From positions 1 to 64,000 of the forward strand of contig JAHEET010000005.1 in NCBI GenBank assembly GCA_024640565.1: a stretch of 64,000 bases of DNA. Reading direction: 5' to 3'. A model generated the notes under the pieces. The model did no database searches. It was not told where the DNA came from and was given only the letters and a program-made list of their open reading frames with translations. This stretch comes from Flavobacteriaceae bacterium. GTDB taxonomy: Bacteria > Bacteroidota > Bacteroidia > Flavobacteriales > Flavobacteriaceae. The translations under genes were made by a program, and so were the position numbers. Of this stretch, positions 35,456 to 43,819 are shown piece after piece; the first letter of the stretch is position 1, and every line of letters starts with the position of its first letter.

Positions 35456-35812
35456 ATGACAGTACAAGATATTGTTGGTAGGTATGCAATTCTCGGAAAC
35501 AATCAAGATAAATTGGGCACTGAATACCATGGAATGCTTACTCTTTCTTTAGATGCCCATCAGAAAATTATTGCTGCATGGACGATCAATCACGATCAGC
35601 AACAATTTGGTACTGGTTTTTTTAAAGACAACCTGCTGGTTGTCAATTTTAAGTACAGGGGTGAAGACGCAAAAATTTACAAAGGAACTGTTGTTTATAA
35701 ATTCTTTGACAAAGAAACTTTTGAAGGATTTTGGTCAGAAAAACATGCAGATCAACAATTTTTAGGCTTAGAAAGAGGGACTAAAATTAATAAAAAACTC
35801 CTTCAAAATTAA
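35456..35812 (+). CDS. Small beta-rich protein of unknown function
   Basis: 118 aa, no signal peptide, no family I recognise. The sequence alternates short strands and turns (GRYAILGN, GMLTLSLDAHQKIIAAWTI, GTGFFKDNLLVVNFKY, YKGTVVYKFFDKETFEGFW), which suggests a small beta-barrel such as a lipocalin- or FABP-like fold. It begins 3 bp after the S24 regulator and is surely co-transcribed with it, so it may be part of the same damage or stress response. Confidence 0.6.
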   Translation: MTVQDIVGRYAILGNNQDKLGTEYHGMLTLSLDAHQKIIAAWTINHDQQQFGTGFFKDNLLVVNFKYRGEDAKIYKGTVVYKFFDKETFEGFWSEKHADQQFLGLERGTKINKKLLQN

Positions 35813-35889
35813 TGCGTTGTGCATCGTACATAAAAAACAATACTGCAATGGCTTTCTTCTAACTTTGACAGCCCTCCAGAAAAGCGGAT

Positions 35890-38235
35890 TTAATTCATTT
35901 TTACAAATTTCTTTCCTTTTAAATTGTTCACCGAGAGAAAATATATGCCGGTGCTTAATTGCGACAGGTCGACATTTACAGTGGCATCAATTCCCTCAAA
36001 TAATTTTGTTTTTAGTAACTGTCCCTGAATGCTATACACTCTAACCGATTTTACAACCTTTGTGCTTTCGATTGTTAAATGATTCTTTACGGGATTGGGA
36101 TACAAGTTGCTTTCTAAAATTGTTTCAGTTTCTGTTTGTAATACAGATTGATTGTTCGCATTAAAGGAAGGTGTTTGAATCACAAAATTTCCGGTTCCAT
36201 TTGGAATTCTTGCATAGCCCATGTCTTCCGTTTGTGCACCAAAACTTATATTCTCGATCACGGTTCCGTCCGAATAAGAAAGGATGGCACTTTCTCCACC
36301 AGAGGAAAGTTTTAAACTTGCATGCAAGCCGGTTTGCTCTTCATCTTTATCACACCAAACTATTAAATAACTATCGGGCGCTAAAGTAACTCCAGTTGGA
36401 AATTGCCAAGCTAATAAATCGGTAGCATCATCGGATAGATATAAATTGTCTAAACTTACGGTTTGTGAGGAATTGTTATACAATTCTATCCAATCATCAA
36501 ATTCACCGTCTTGATCTGCAACGGTTGCTGTATTGGAAGCCATGATTTCGTTGATAACCAAATCTCCTACTGCCAATGTTGGATAGGTAGCCTGAATTGT
36601 ATAGAATTCATGTTCCGCTCGAGGGGGAGAAAAAGCACCAATCGTATTGTTCTCTGCATAAATATAATACTGGGTATATTCTTCTGAAATAGAAATGGAA
36701 GCCCCGTAGACACCATCATTTGCTGCTCCATCTCCATGCGTTCCGTCATCAAACATAGCCACCTTGGTAAATACCGCATTCTGATTGCCTCTGTATCCCA
36801 AAAATACAGCATCGGAATTGGTATTTGAAACCGCAGTGGTTATAACAATTGTTGTTCCAATCTCTGGGCTTGCATTGGAAGGTGTTGTGCTACCAATAGC
36901 GGGTTGTGTTGCTGTAAAATCTGACAATCCAGTAAGATACGTTGCCCTAGCATTCATTAGATTGGTAAGACCACTTGCAGTATTCATTCCCAAACCAATA
37001 TCGCTGTTGATATTGCTCTGAAATTGTGCATACGAATAAAATCTATTGGGATCGGCTTGTACAGATGCATCAATGATCGCTTGATAATCATTTGCCAATG
37101 TTAGGTAATTGGAATTTGAAATTTGCTCGGTTAAAATTGTTTTATAATGGGCCAAATACATTTTCTTATAACGCGGCACTGCCATCAATTTTGACATCAA
37201 TGGAAAATTGGAATTGGTATCATGGAGAAGCGGGTCGAGTTCCGCCTTTTCTGTTTCAGAGAGTCCATTACCTCCTCCGGGACCTCCTCCTCCGGGGCCA
37301 CCACCTCCGGGGCCTCCTCCTCCAGATTCACCTGTCATTCCAAAGGTTCCAAAAGACATGTTCAAATCCCACATAACCGAATTAAAACGGGCATTGTCAT
37401 CTTTGTAGATGTAATAGTTTTGTTTGAACTGACCGATGTAACTGTCTAAATTTACCAATACATTGTCAAGTGCAAGCATCCAAATAGCGCGGTCAATATC
37501 CATAATGGATTCAATAGCGTCTGTATCATTGTTCAAGGTATCCGTCAAATCGATCAGATCGTTCCAATGCGCTACTGCCACGGATGGATCGTCTTCATCG
37601 TCGGATTTAATTTCATAAGCATCATCATAACTGGTACTACTGGTTCCTAAATAGGCTAAGTTTGGAAAGCTGGAAGATTGAGGCCCTGCTCCTCCTGGGG
37701 GACTACAGCTAAAAAAAGCGTTGTCGTTGGAACCAAATCGATTTTTGACAAACTTTTTTGAAATGGACTCTACATTGGTATACAAGCCAATTAAGTTTCC
37801 ATTTACAAAAACATTTGCGTAGTTTGCTTTGGGTGCCATCATGTAATTGCTTACAATGTTGTAGGCCACTGTCTCTCTGACAAAAGAAGGATCGAAATAG
37901 ACATTTGATAGTTTTAAATCTGTAATTCCTTGATAATTTTGATCTACGTAGGTATCCAATTCTATGTGAAAGGGGTTTTTGGTTTGGTTGGCATTGTAGG
38001 AGCTATTTCCTTTATACTTCACCCCCACTTGATTGAAAGTAGTTCCATTTATAGTCACCGAAACGGCTTCTGTATAGTTGTTGTCTCCTGCTTTTTCAGT
38101 GTCCAAAATTGCATCCCAATTGCTTTGAGCAAAAACAATCTCTATGGTTTGAATGGTATTGATGTCATAGAGATCTTGCGCAAAGGCAGGTATCGAAATC
38201 CATAGAAAAAGGAGAAATGTGCTTATTTTTTTCAT
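35890..38235 (-). CDS. Secreted CotH-kinase-family protein with lamin-tail domain and T9SS type A signal
   Basis: 781 aa from the ATG at 38235 (MKKISTFLLFLWISIPAFAQ signal peptide); the frame extends 63 bp upstream without a signal. Order: CotH domain (about 30-430, with NSVMWDLNMSFG and KYKGNSSY), a Gly/Pro low-complexity insert (GGGGP units), a lamin-tail domain (about 575-700, VINEIMASNTATVADQDGEFDDWIELYN) and a C-terminal NLYPNPVKNHL...GIYFLSV...KKFVKMN sorting signal of type A. CotH proteins are atypical kinases in spore coats; the role of the secreted bacterial form is unknown. Confidence 0.9.
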   Translation of the reverse strand: MKKISTFLLFLWISIPAFAQDLYDINTIQTIEIVFAQSNWDAILDTEKAGDNNYTEAVSVTINGTTFNQVGVKYKGNSSYNANQTKNPFHIELDTYVDQNYQGITDLKLSNVYFDPSFVRETVAYNIVSNYMMAPKANYANVFVNGNLIGLYTNVESISKKFVKNRFGSNDNAFFSCSPPGGAGPQSSSFPNLAYLGTSSTSYDDAYEIKSDDEDDPSVAVAHWNDLIDLTDTLNNDTDAIESIMDIDRAIWMLALDNVLVNLDSYIGQFKQNYYIYKDDNARFNSVMWDLNMSFGTFGMTGESGGGGPGGGGPGGGGPGGGNGLSETEKAELDPLLHDTNSNFPLMSKLMAVPRYKKMYLAHYKTILTEQISNSNYLTLANDYQAIIDASVQADPNRFYSYAQFQSNINSDIGLGMNTASGLTNLMNARATYLTGLSDFTATQPAIGSTTPSNASPEIGTTIVITTAVSNTNSDAVFLGYRGNQNAVFTKVAMFDDGTHGDGAANDGVYGASISISEEYTQYYIYAENNTIGAFSPPRAEHEFYTIQATYPTLAVGDLVINEIMASNTATVADQDGEFDDWIELYNNSSQTVSLDNLYLSDDATDLLAWQFPTGVTLAPDSYLIVWCDKDEEQTGLHASLKLSSGGESAILSYSDGTVIENISFGAQTEDMGYARIPNGTGNFVIQTPSFNANNQSVLQTETETILESNLYPNPVKNHLTIESTKVVKSVRVYSIQGQLLKTKLFEGIDATVNVDLSQLSTGIYFLSVNNLKGKKFVKMN
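37271..37323 (-). repeat. GC-rich tandem repeat coding (GGGGP)n inside the CotH gene
   Basis: About three and a half 15-bp units of GGAGG/CCCCGG type, the most GC-rich patch in an otherwise AT-rich gene. Unit number divisible by three keeps frame, so length variation would change only the hinge. Confidence 0.75.
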
Positions 38236-38318
38236 AGTATTGTTTGTATCTGGTTTTTTAGATGAAAAAACCATTAAAAACTTGCGCTTGTTTTTCAAAA
38301 ATAGCAGTGAAATGCTGA

Positions 38319-38349
38319 TTGTAAAGTATGGTTCTTTTTGCTATTTTTG
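38319..38349 (+). promoter_or_regulatory. Promoter of the small secreted protein gene at 38440
   Basis: TTG (38319-38321), 20-bp spacer, TATTTTTG (38342-38349): full consensus. It leaves a leader of about 85 nt. Confidence 0.55.
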
Positions 38350-38439
38350 CACTAAGCGGATCGGTAAAGCATTTTTTACGCCGCTATTTTTCACCCAAAA
38401 GACCTCTGAAATTCACACCACCAACAGAAACTTAAAAAA

Positions 38440-38916
38440 ATGAAACAAACAATTTTAATCTTGATTTTTACTTTGACAACAATAAGCTATTGTAATGCTC
38501 AAAAAATTGAAATGGAAAAAGTATTTGGCGGATACAAATACAGTCAAAACGGAAATCAAATGACCATGAAAGATTTAGTCAAAACAATGGAAGCAAATCA
38601 ACAAGCTTTTGATTTTATTAAAAAAGCCCAATCCAATAACACCCTGGCTTCAATTTTTGGGGGTGCCGGTGGATTTTTAGTCGGATGGCCAATTGGTACT
38701 GCCATTGCCGGAGGAGACGCAAATTGGACTTTAGCAGGAATTGGAGCTGGACTTATCGCAATTGGTATTCCCTTTTCAACAAAAGCTAATAAAAACACAA
38801 AACAAGCTGTTCAATTATACAATTCATCATTAAATGCAACTTCTTTCTATGAATTTAAGCCTGTGTTTAAGCTAATCGCAAACGGAAACGGACTCGGACT
38901 CTCCATGAATTTTTAA
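38440..38916 (+). CDS. Small exported protein with glycine-rich membrane segments, function unknown
   Basis: 158 aa. Signal peptide MKQTILILIFTLTTISYCNAQ, a short polar part (about 22-62) and two Gly/Ala-rich hydrophobic stretches (about 67-87, FGGAGGFLVGWPIGTAIAGG, and 92-106, AGIGAGLIAIGIPFS), then a soluble tail ending LGLSMNF. The glycine-zipper-like segments suggest insertion into or association with the outer membrane. I do not recognise a named family. Own promoter; not in an operon. Confidence 0.65.
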   Translation: MKQTILILIFTLTTISYCNAQKIEMEKVFGGYKYSQNGNQMTMKDLVKTMEANQQAFDFIKKAQSNNTLASIFGGAGGFLVGWPIGTAIAGGDANWTLAGIGAGLIAIGIPFSTKANKNTKQAVQLYNSSLNATSFYEFKPVFKLIANGNGLGLSMNF

Positions 38917-39193
38917 AAAACACCAACAAGTAGCGTGACACGTAATTGCTTGTTCTTGCTATCCTCCAAAAAACCCTGACGGATTTTTAGTAAAATGTGT
39001 ATTTACAAAATTAAGTACTAACCCACCCTGCCAATTCGATACTAAGCCGATGGTGGTCACTTTGCTTCCCATTATTGTTCTATTGGGGAACGTAAATAAA
39101 ATTTGATGGAGGCAGAAAACAAGCGCGGATGGTTTTTAGGATTTTAAAAAAGCAACAAATCATTTATAAAAACTTGTAGGGCGTCAAAAAAAA

Positions 39194-39850
39194 TTAAACT
39201 TCTTCAACCAAGAGAAATTTGCAGACATCAAAGGATAAATGGATCGTTGTGTTGTTTTCGAGTAAAATTTCAAAACTATTGTCAAATTTTTCAATATGTA
39301 GGACCCACAAAACAGATCCAAGTTTAATTTTTTTATTGTTTAAATAAAGTAATAAATCTTTAGAACTATTTTCCAATCCGCACAATTTTACTCTTTGCCC
39401 CTCTTTAATCGATGTCAAATTCAAATAATTCACTTCTAAAACTTTTCCTTTTTTATCGGGAATGGGCGATCCGTGTGGATCTAAAGTAGGAAATCCTAAA
39501 ATTTCATCCATTCTGTCAAAAAATTTAACTGAACTAATATGTTCAATTTCTTCTGCAATGTCGTGAACCTCTTCCCAGCCAAAACTCATTACTTGAGACA
39601 AAAACATTTCTGTTAACCGATGCTTCCTAATGATTAAAGCCCCTAATCTTCTCCCCTTATCAGATAATTTTATGGGCTTATATTTTTCATAAAGCAGCCA
39701 CCCCTTCTCTTGCATTTTCTTCACCATATTGTTGGCAGTTGGCTTACTTACATTCATTCTTTTTGACAATTCTGTGATAGAAACATCAATATTTTCCTGA
39801 CTAAGAAAATAAATTGCTTTAAGATAATTCTCTTTTGTTTGTGTTGGCAT
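39194..39850 (-). CDS. DtxR/MntR-family metal-dependent transcriptional repressor
   Basis: About 218 aa from the ATG at 39850; a second in-frame ATG at 39859 is possible but only 7 bp from the -7 box at 39867-39874. N-terminal winged helix (about 1-60, ENYLKAIYFLSQENIDVSITELSKRMNVSKPTANNMVKKM), a dimerisation and metal-binding domain (RKHRLTEMFLSQVMSFGWEEVHDIAEEIEHI, with the His/Glu/Cys-type ligands of the family) and a C-terminal FeoA/SH3-like domain (about 150-218). Represses iron or manganese uptake genes when metal is plentiful. Divergent from the TonB receptor; its operator is visible at 39898-39913. Confidence 0.9.
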   Translation of the reverse strand: MPTQTKENYLKAIYFLSQENIDVSITELSKRMNVSKPTANNMVKKMQEKGWLLYEKYKPIKLSDKGRRLGALIIRKHRLTEMFLSQVMSFGWEEVHDIAEEIEHISSVKFFDRMDEILGFPTLDPHGSPIPDKKGKVLEVNYLNLTSIKEGQRVKLCGLENSSKDLLLYLNNKKIKLGSVLWVLHIEKFDNSFEILLENNTTIHLSFDVCKFLLVEEV

Positions 39851-39866
39851 CGTTTGCATAAAAAAA

Positions 39867-39874
39867 CAAATATA
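39867..39874 (-). promoter_or_regulatory. Putative -7 box of the DtxR-type gene
   Basis: Minus strand TATATTTG matches the consensus; it lies 16 bp upstream of the ATG at 39850. Confidence 0.4.
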
Positions 39875-39894
39875 AAAAAGATTATCAAAACATA

Positions 39895-39925
39895 TTTGTT
39901 AGACTAGGCTAACTTATTATATTTG
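39895..39925 (+). promoter_or_regulatory. Promoter of the TonB-dependent receptor gene
   Basis: TTTG (39895-39898), 19-bp spacer, TATATTTG (39918-39925), a textbook Bacteroidota promoter 30 bp upstream of the receptor start. Confidence 0.65.
39898..39913. promoter_or_regulatory. DtxR-type operator
   Basis: GTTAGACTAGGCTAAC, a 16-bp palindrome with one mismatched pair, resembling the DtxR/IdeR consensus core TTAGGTTAGSCTAACC. It fills the spacer between the -33 and -7 boxes of the receptor promoter, where a bound repressor would block RNA polymerase. Confidence 0.65.
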
Positions 39926-39955
39926 TAATACCAAAAAAATAAGACCATTATAAAA

Positions 39956-42274
39956 ATGAAATTGAGATTAACGTTATCTATACTCTTAATACTAGGCATA
40001 TGTAAACTTTCATTCGGGCAAAAAGGAAGTGTTCATGGAACGGTTCGTGTAGATAATAAAAAGCAAGCATTTGCAAGCATTTCTGTATCCTCAGATCCTA
40101 CAAATGGTTTTATTACGGATTCAAAAGGATATTTTCATATCGATAATATTCCTTTTGGAACACATACAATAACAACGTCATTTGTAGGGTATAAACAGGT
40201 TTCTAAGACGATTGTATTGAATGAGAATAACCAAGAATTGGAATTAAATTTTAATTTGGAGGAAAATATAAATTCACTTGACGAAATTGTAATAACGGGC
40301 ACTAAAACCAATAAAAGACAAACAAATTCACCTGTAATTGTTGGTATTATTAACAGTGTAACATTAGAGAATGTTCAAGCCTGTAACCTGTCAGAGGGGT
40401 TAAAATTTCAACCTGGCTTACGTGTTGAAACAGATTGCCAAACTTGTAATTACACACAATTACGAATGAATGGATTGTCTGGTGGATATTCTCAAATTCT
40501 TATTAATGGTCGCCCTATATTTAGCCCCTTAACGGGTTTGTACGGTTTGGAACAATTACCAACAAACATGATTGATAGAATAGAAGTTGTAAAAGGAGGA
40601 GGCTCTTCTCTCTATGGTTCCAGTGCAATAGGGGGATCTGTAAATGTTATTACAAAAATTCCAAAAAAAAATTCGTTTGAATTAAATTCTTTTTATCAAA
40701 ATATTAATGGTAAATCAGATGACATTGTACTTAGTGGAAATGCATCTTTGGTTTCTAAAAAAAAAAATTCGGGAGTTGCTTTCTTTTTTAATCACAGAGC
40801 GCGAGAATGGTATGATGAAAATGGTGATCATTATTCGGAATTACCGAAATTGGAAAACACTTCATTTGGAACAAACTTATTCTTTTTACCCAATGATAAT
40901 GAGAAACTAGAAATAAGCATTAGTAATTTAAACGAATATCGATATGGCGGTGAAATGGTATCGAAAGCAGCATATTTATCCCAACAATCAGAAGAAAGAA
41001 CAACCAATGTTTGGATGGGAAGTGCAGATTATCAAATAAATTTTAATGATGATAACTCTTCATTGATTACTTATGCAGCTTGGCAAAACACCAAACGAAA
41101 GCATTATACAGGAATCTATCCAGAGGAAGAATCCGAAATTCAAGCGCATCTTGAAACCCCACCTTATGGAGCGTCGAATGTTCGTACGTTGCAGGGAGGA
41201 TTTCAACTTAATCATAAAATAGATGATCGTATAAGCGGAACAAACACTTTTACGCTAGGAACTGAATATGTACATGACGAGGTTTTTGATAAAATAGGAA
41301 CCTATAATTATTTAATTGATCAAACCACTAGAAATTTTGGGGTGTTTTTACAAAGTGATTGTGAACTATCACCTTCCTTCTCTTTATTAAGTGGTGTAAG
41401 AATGGATCAGCACAACTTGATTGATCATTTGGTTTTTAACCCCAGGCTATCCTTGTTGTACAAATATAAAACCAATACACAATTTAGGCTAAGTTATGGA
41501 ACAGGATTCAGGGCGCCACAAGCCTTCGATACAGATTTGCATATTGCTTTTGCAGGAGGTGGTATCTCACGTGTTTTATTGTCGCCCGATTTAGCTCCTG
41601 AAAGGTCAAAAAGTTATAGTGCTTCTATAAATTATGACAAACCTATGGAACATTATATAGCTGGTTTTACAATCGAAGGGTTTTATACCAGATTAAATGA
41701 TGCCTTTTTTCTTCAACCAATTGGACAGGATGCATTTGGAGCACTCTTTGAGAAACAAAACGGACAAGGAGCTACTGTTAAAGGGGTCACTTTAGAAATA
41801 AGAGCCAATTTCGATAAGAAGATACAATTGGAAACAGGCTTTACATTACAGTCAATTAGCTTTGATCATAAAGTTGAATATATAGATGGAATTGAAGGTA
41901 TAAAAAAATTTACTAGAACACCGAATGACTATGGATACGCAACGGTATCCTTTCGCCCGAATAAGAAATTCAATGCAAACTTCAATTACGTGTACACAGG
42001 CAAAATGATAATCCCTCATTTTGGAGGCGCCCCCAATCAATTGACTGATGAAATGTATACTTCAGATCCTTTTTCAGAATTAAGTACAAAAATTGGTTAT
42101 ACGATTGAATTTGAAAAAATACAATCCAATGTAGAATTTTACAGTGGGATAAAAAATATTTTTAATGCCTACCAGTCAAACTTTGATATTGGAAAAAATA
42201 GGGATAGTAACTTTGTTTTTGGACCTTCGCTACCAAGGACATTTTACATGGGTATGAAATGGATGTCGAAGTAA
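39956..42274 (+). CDS. TonB-dependent outer-membrane receptor, probably for metal uptake
   Basis: 772 aa. Signal peptide (to about residue 21), a carboxypeptidase-regulatory-like domain (about 25-105, GSVHGTVRVDNKKQAFASISV), plug domain (about 110-235, with MIDRIEVVKGGGSSLYGSSAIGGSVNVITK) and a 22-strand barrel ending in MGMKWMSK. A double-Cys loop in the plug (DCQTCNYTQLRMNG) is typical of a receptor subgroup found near DtxR-type regulators and may bind metal. The operator in its promoter predicts repression under metal-replete conditions. Iron or manganese as the substrate cannot be separated by sequence. No inner-membrane transporter gene is adjacent. Confidence 0.92.
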   Translation: MKLRLTLSILLILGICKLSFGQKGSVHGTVRVDNKKQAFASISVSSDPTNGFITDSKGYFHIDNIPFGTHTITTSFVGYKQVSKTIVLNENNQELELNFNLEENINSLDEIVITGTKTNKRQTNSPVIVGIINSVTLENVQACNLSEGLKFQPGLRVETDCQTCNYTQLRMNGLSGGYSQILINGRPIFSPLTGLYGLEQLPTNMIDRIEVVKGGGSSLYGSSAIGGSVNVITKIPKKNSFELNSFYQNINGKSDDIVLSGNASLVSKKKNSGVAFFFNHRAREWYDENGDHYSELPKLENTSFGTNLFFLPNDNEKLEISISNLNEYRYGGEMVSKAAYLSQQSEERTTNVWMGSADYQINFNDDNSSLITYAAWQNTKRKHYTGIYPEEESEIQAHLETPPYGASNVRTLQGGFQLNHKIDDRISGTNTFTLGTEYVHDEVFDKIGTYNYLIDQTTRNFGVFLQSDCELSPSFSLLSGVRMDQHNLIDHLVFNPRLSLLYKYKTNTQFRLSYGTGFRAPQAFDTDLHIAFAGGGISRVLLSPDLAPERSKSYSASINYDKPMEHYIAGFTIEGFYTRLNDAFFLQPIGQDAFGALFEKQNGQGATVKGVTLEIRANFDKKIQLETGFTLQSISFDHKVEYIDGIEGIKKFTRTPNDYGYATVSFRPNKKFNANFNYVYTGKMIIPHFGGAPNQLTDEMYTSDPFSELSTKIGYTIEFEKIQSNVEFYSGIKNIFNAYQSNFDIGKNRDSNFVFGPSLPRTFYMGMKWMSK

Positions 42275-42317
42275 CACTGGCATCAATAAAGTTTGAAAGG
42301 CTACATTTGGACCAAAA

Positions 42318-42351
42318 AAAAACCTCACAGTCTAAAATCTGTAAGGTTTTT
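42318..42351. terminator. Bidirectional terminator between TonB receptor and tRNA-Ser
   Basis: AAAAACCTCACAG / CTGTAAGGTTTTT, 13-bp stem with one mismatch and an 8-nt loop. It serves the receptor gene on one strand and tRNA-Ser on the other. Confidence 0.7.
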
Positions 42352-42434
42352 GCGGAGAGAACAGGATTCGAACCTGCAACGGTTTAACCCGCGATAGTTT
42401 TCAAGACTACTTGACGACCACTGTCCATCTCTCC
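42351..42434 (-). tRNA. tRNA-Ser (UGA anticodon)
   Basis: On the minus strand GGAGAGA pairs with TCTCTCC at the acceptor. The anticodon arm is GTAGT-CTTGAAA-ACTAT with anticodon TGA, the class II variable arm is CGCGGGTTAAACCGTT-like, and the T-arm is CAGGTTCGAATCCTG. The 3' end is encoded as GCA, so CCA must be added after transcription. A full TATATTTG box lies upstream at 42475-42468. The 400-bp stretch 42275-42677 between the receptor and aroC holds only the terminator, this tRNA, its promoter and the aroC leader. Confidence 0.93.
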
Positions 42435-42467
42435 AGTTTTCGCATCAGATTTGCGCTGATTTGGATG

Positions 42468-42475
42468 CAAATATA
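42468..42475 (-). promoter_or_regulatory. -7 box of tRNA-Ser
   Basis: Minus strand TATATTTG, 33 bp upstream of the mature tRNA 5' end. Confidence 0.4.
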
Positions 42476-42677
42476 GAAAGTTTTTTACTTTTTGAAAATT
42501 AATTGACCATTATTTTTCATCTTTTTTGAATATCGTAAAATGGGATTTCTATCCCCTTAAAAACCAAGCTATTTCGTTGAATTCTCAATTATGAATTTGG
42601 TAACAAAATTAAAAAAAAAGAAGCGCTGTACATAAGACTTTAGTATCTTTACCACTTAGCCAATAAAACAATACATT

Positions 42678-43742
42678 ATGTCTTTCAATTCCTTTGGAAA
42701 TCTTTTAAAATTAACCACCTTTGGAGAATCACACGGAATCGCTATTGGAGGGATTATTGATGGATTCCCTGCAGGGTTACAAATAGATTTTGAGGCCATA
42801 CAAGAAGAATTGAACCGACGAAAACCGGGGCAATCTAAAATTGTAACACAAAGAAAAGAGCCAGATACCGTTCAATTTTTATCTGGAATTTTTGAAGGAA
42901 AAACCACAGGTACTTCCATTGGTTTTACCATTCAAAATACCAATCAGAAATCAAAAGATTACAATCACAATACCAATATTTACAGACCTTCTCATGCAGA
43001 TTACACCTATGATAAAAAATTTGGTGAGCGCGATTATAGAGGTGGCGGTAGAAGTTCTGCCAGAGAAACAGCAAACTGGGTGGTTGCAGGGGCACTAGCA
43101 AAACAATTAATTGCAGAGATCTCCATCAATGCATTCACCTCGTCTGTAGGAGATATTTTTCTTGACAAACCGTATCAAGAATTGGATTTTTTTAAAACAG
43201 AGGACAATATCATTCGCTGTCCAGACGACGTTTCTGCACAAAAAATGATTGAAAAAGTAAAAGAAATCAGAAAAGCTGGAGATACCATTGGCGGAACCAT
43301 TACCTGTGTCGCTCAAAATATACCCGTAGGGTTGGGAGAACCCATTTTTCACAAACTGCATGCTGAATTAGGAAAAGCAATGCTATCGATCAATGCCGTG
43401 AAAGGGTTTGAATTTGGAAGTGGCTTTTGCGGAGCAAAAATGAAAGGTTCTGAGCACAATGATATTTTCAACCAAGATGGCTCTACACAATCTAATCTTT
43501 CGGGAGGAATTCAAGGAGGAATTAGCAATGGAATGGACATCTATTTTAGAGTGGCCTTCAAACCTGTTGCTACGATTATGAGCTCGCAACAAACCATTAA
43601 TGCTGAAAATGAAATTGCAGAAATCACGGGCAAAGGAAGACACGACCCATGTGTGGTTCCAAGAGCAGTGCCAATTGTAGAGGCTATGACTGCTTTGGTA
43701 CTTGCAGATTTCTATTTATTAAACAAAACAAGAACGGTTTAA
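42678..43742 (+). CDS. aroC: Chorismate synthase
   Basis: 354 aa, standard length. Final enzyme of the shikimate pathway; converts EPSP to chorismate with reduced FMN. Signatures: [19 protein letters not shown] near the N-terminus, [26 protein letters not shown] in the centre and [24 protein letters not shown] at the end. Single gene followed by a very strong hairpin; a TATCTTTA box at 42644-42651 may be its -7 element. Confidence 0.97.
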   Translation: MSFNSFGNLLKLTTFGESHGIAIGGIIDGFPAGLQIDFEAIQEELNRRKPGQSKIVTQRKEPDTVQFLSGIFEGKTTGTSIGFTIQNTNQKSKDYNHNTNIYRPSHADYTYDKKFGERDYRGGGRSSARETANWVVAGALAKQLIAEISINAFTSSVGDIFLDKPYQELDFFKTEDNIIRCPDDVSAQKMIEKVKEIRKAGDTIGGTITCVAQNIPVGLGEPIFHKLHAELGKAMLSINAVKGFEFGSGFCGAKMKGSEHNDIFNQDGSTQSNLSGGIQGGISNGMDIYFRVAFKPVATIMSSQQTINAENEIAEITGKGRHDPCVVPRAVPIVEAMTALVLADFYLLNKTRTV

Positions 43743-43753
43743 AATCCAGCTTC

Positions 43754-43801
43754 ATACAAACAAAAAGCGCGTACATTTCTGTACGCGCTTTTTGTTTGTA
43801 T
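43754..43801. terminator. Strong bidirectional terminator
   Basis: 21-bp perfect stem (core AAAAAGCGCGTAC / GTACGCGCTTTTT, extended by ATACAAAC and GTTTGTAT) with a 6-nt loop, between convergent aroC and trxB. Confidence 0.9.
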
Positions 43802-43819
43802 CTTGAATACAAGAACTAA

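Noticed and set aside
37208..37408. Plus-strand proline-rich ORF (PPPGPPPPGPPPP)
   Set aside because: Antisense of the (GGGGP)n repeat in the CotH gene, which has a signal peptide, domains and a sorting tail on the minus strand.
38917..39193. 277-bp gap between the small secreted protein gene and the DtxR-type gene
   Set aside because: Looked for a decayed gene, small RNA or terminator; only short broken frames and no convincing hairpin. Nothing claimed.
42275..42677. Search for a further gene in the 400-bp gap around tRNA-Ser
   Set aside because: Only the terminator, tRNA-Ser, its promoter box and the aroC leader; no open frame of interest.
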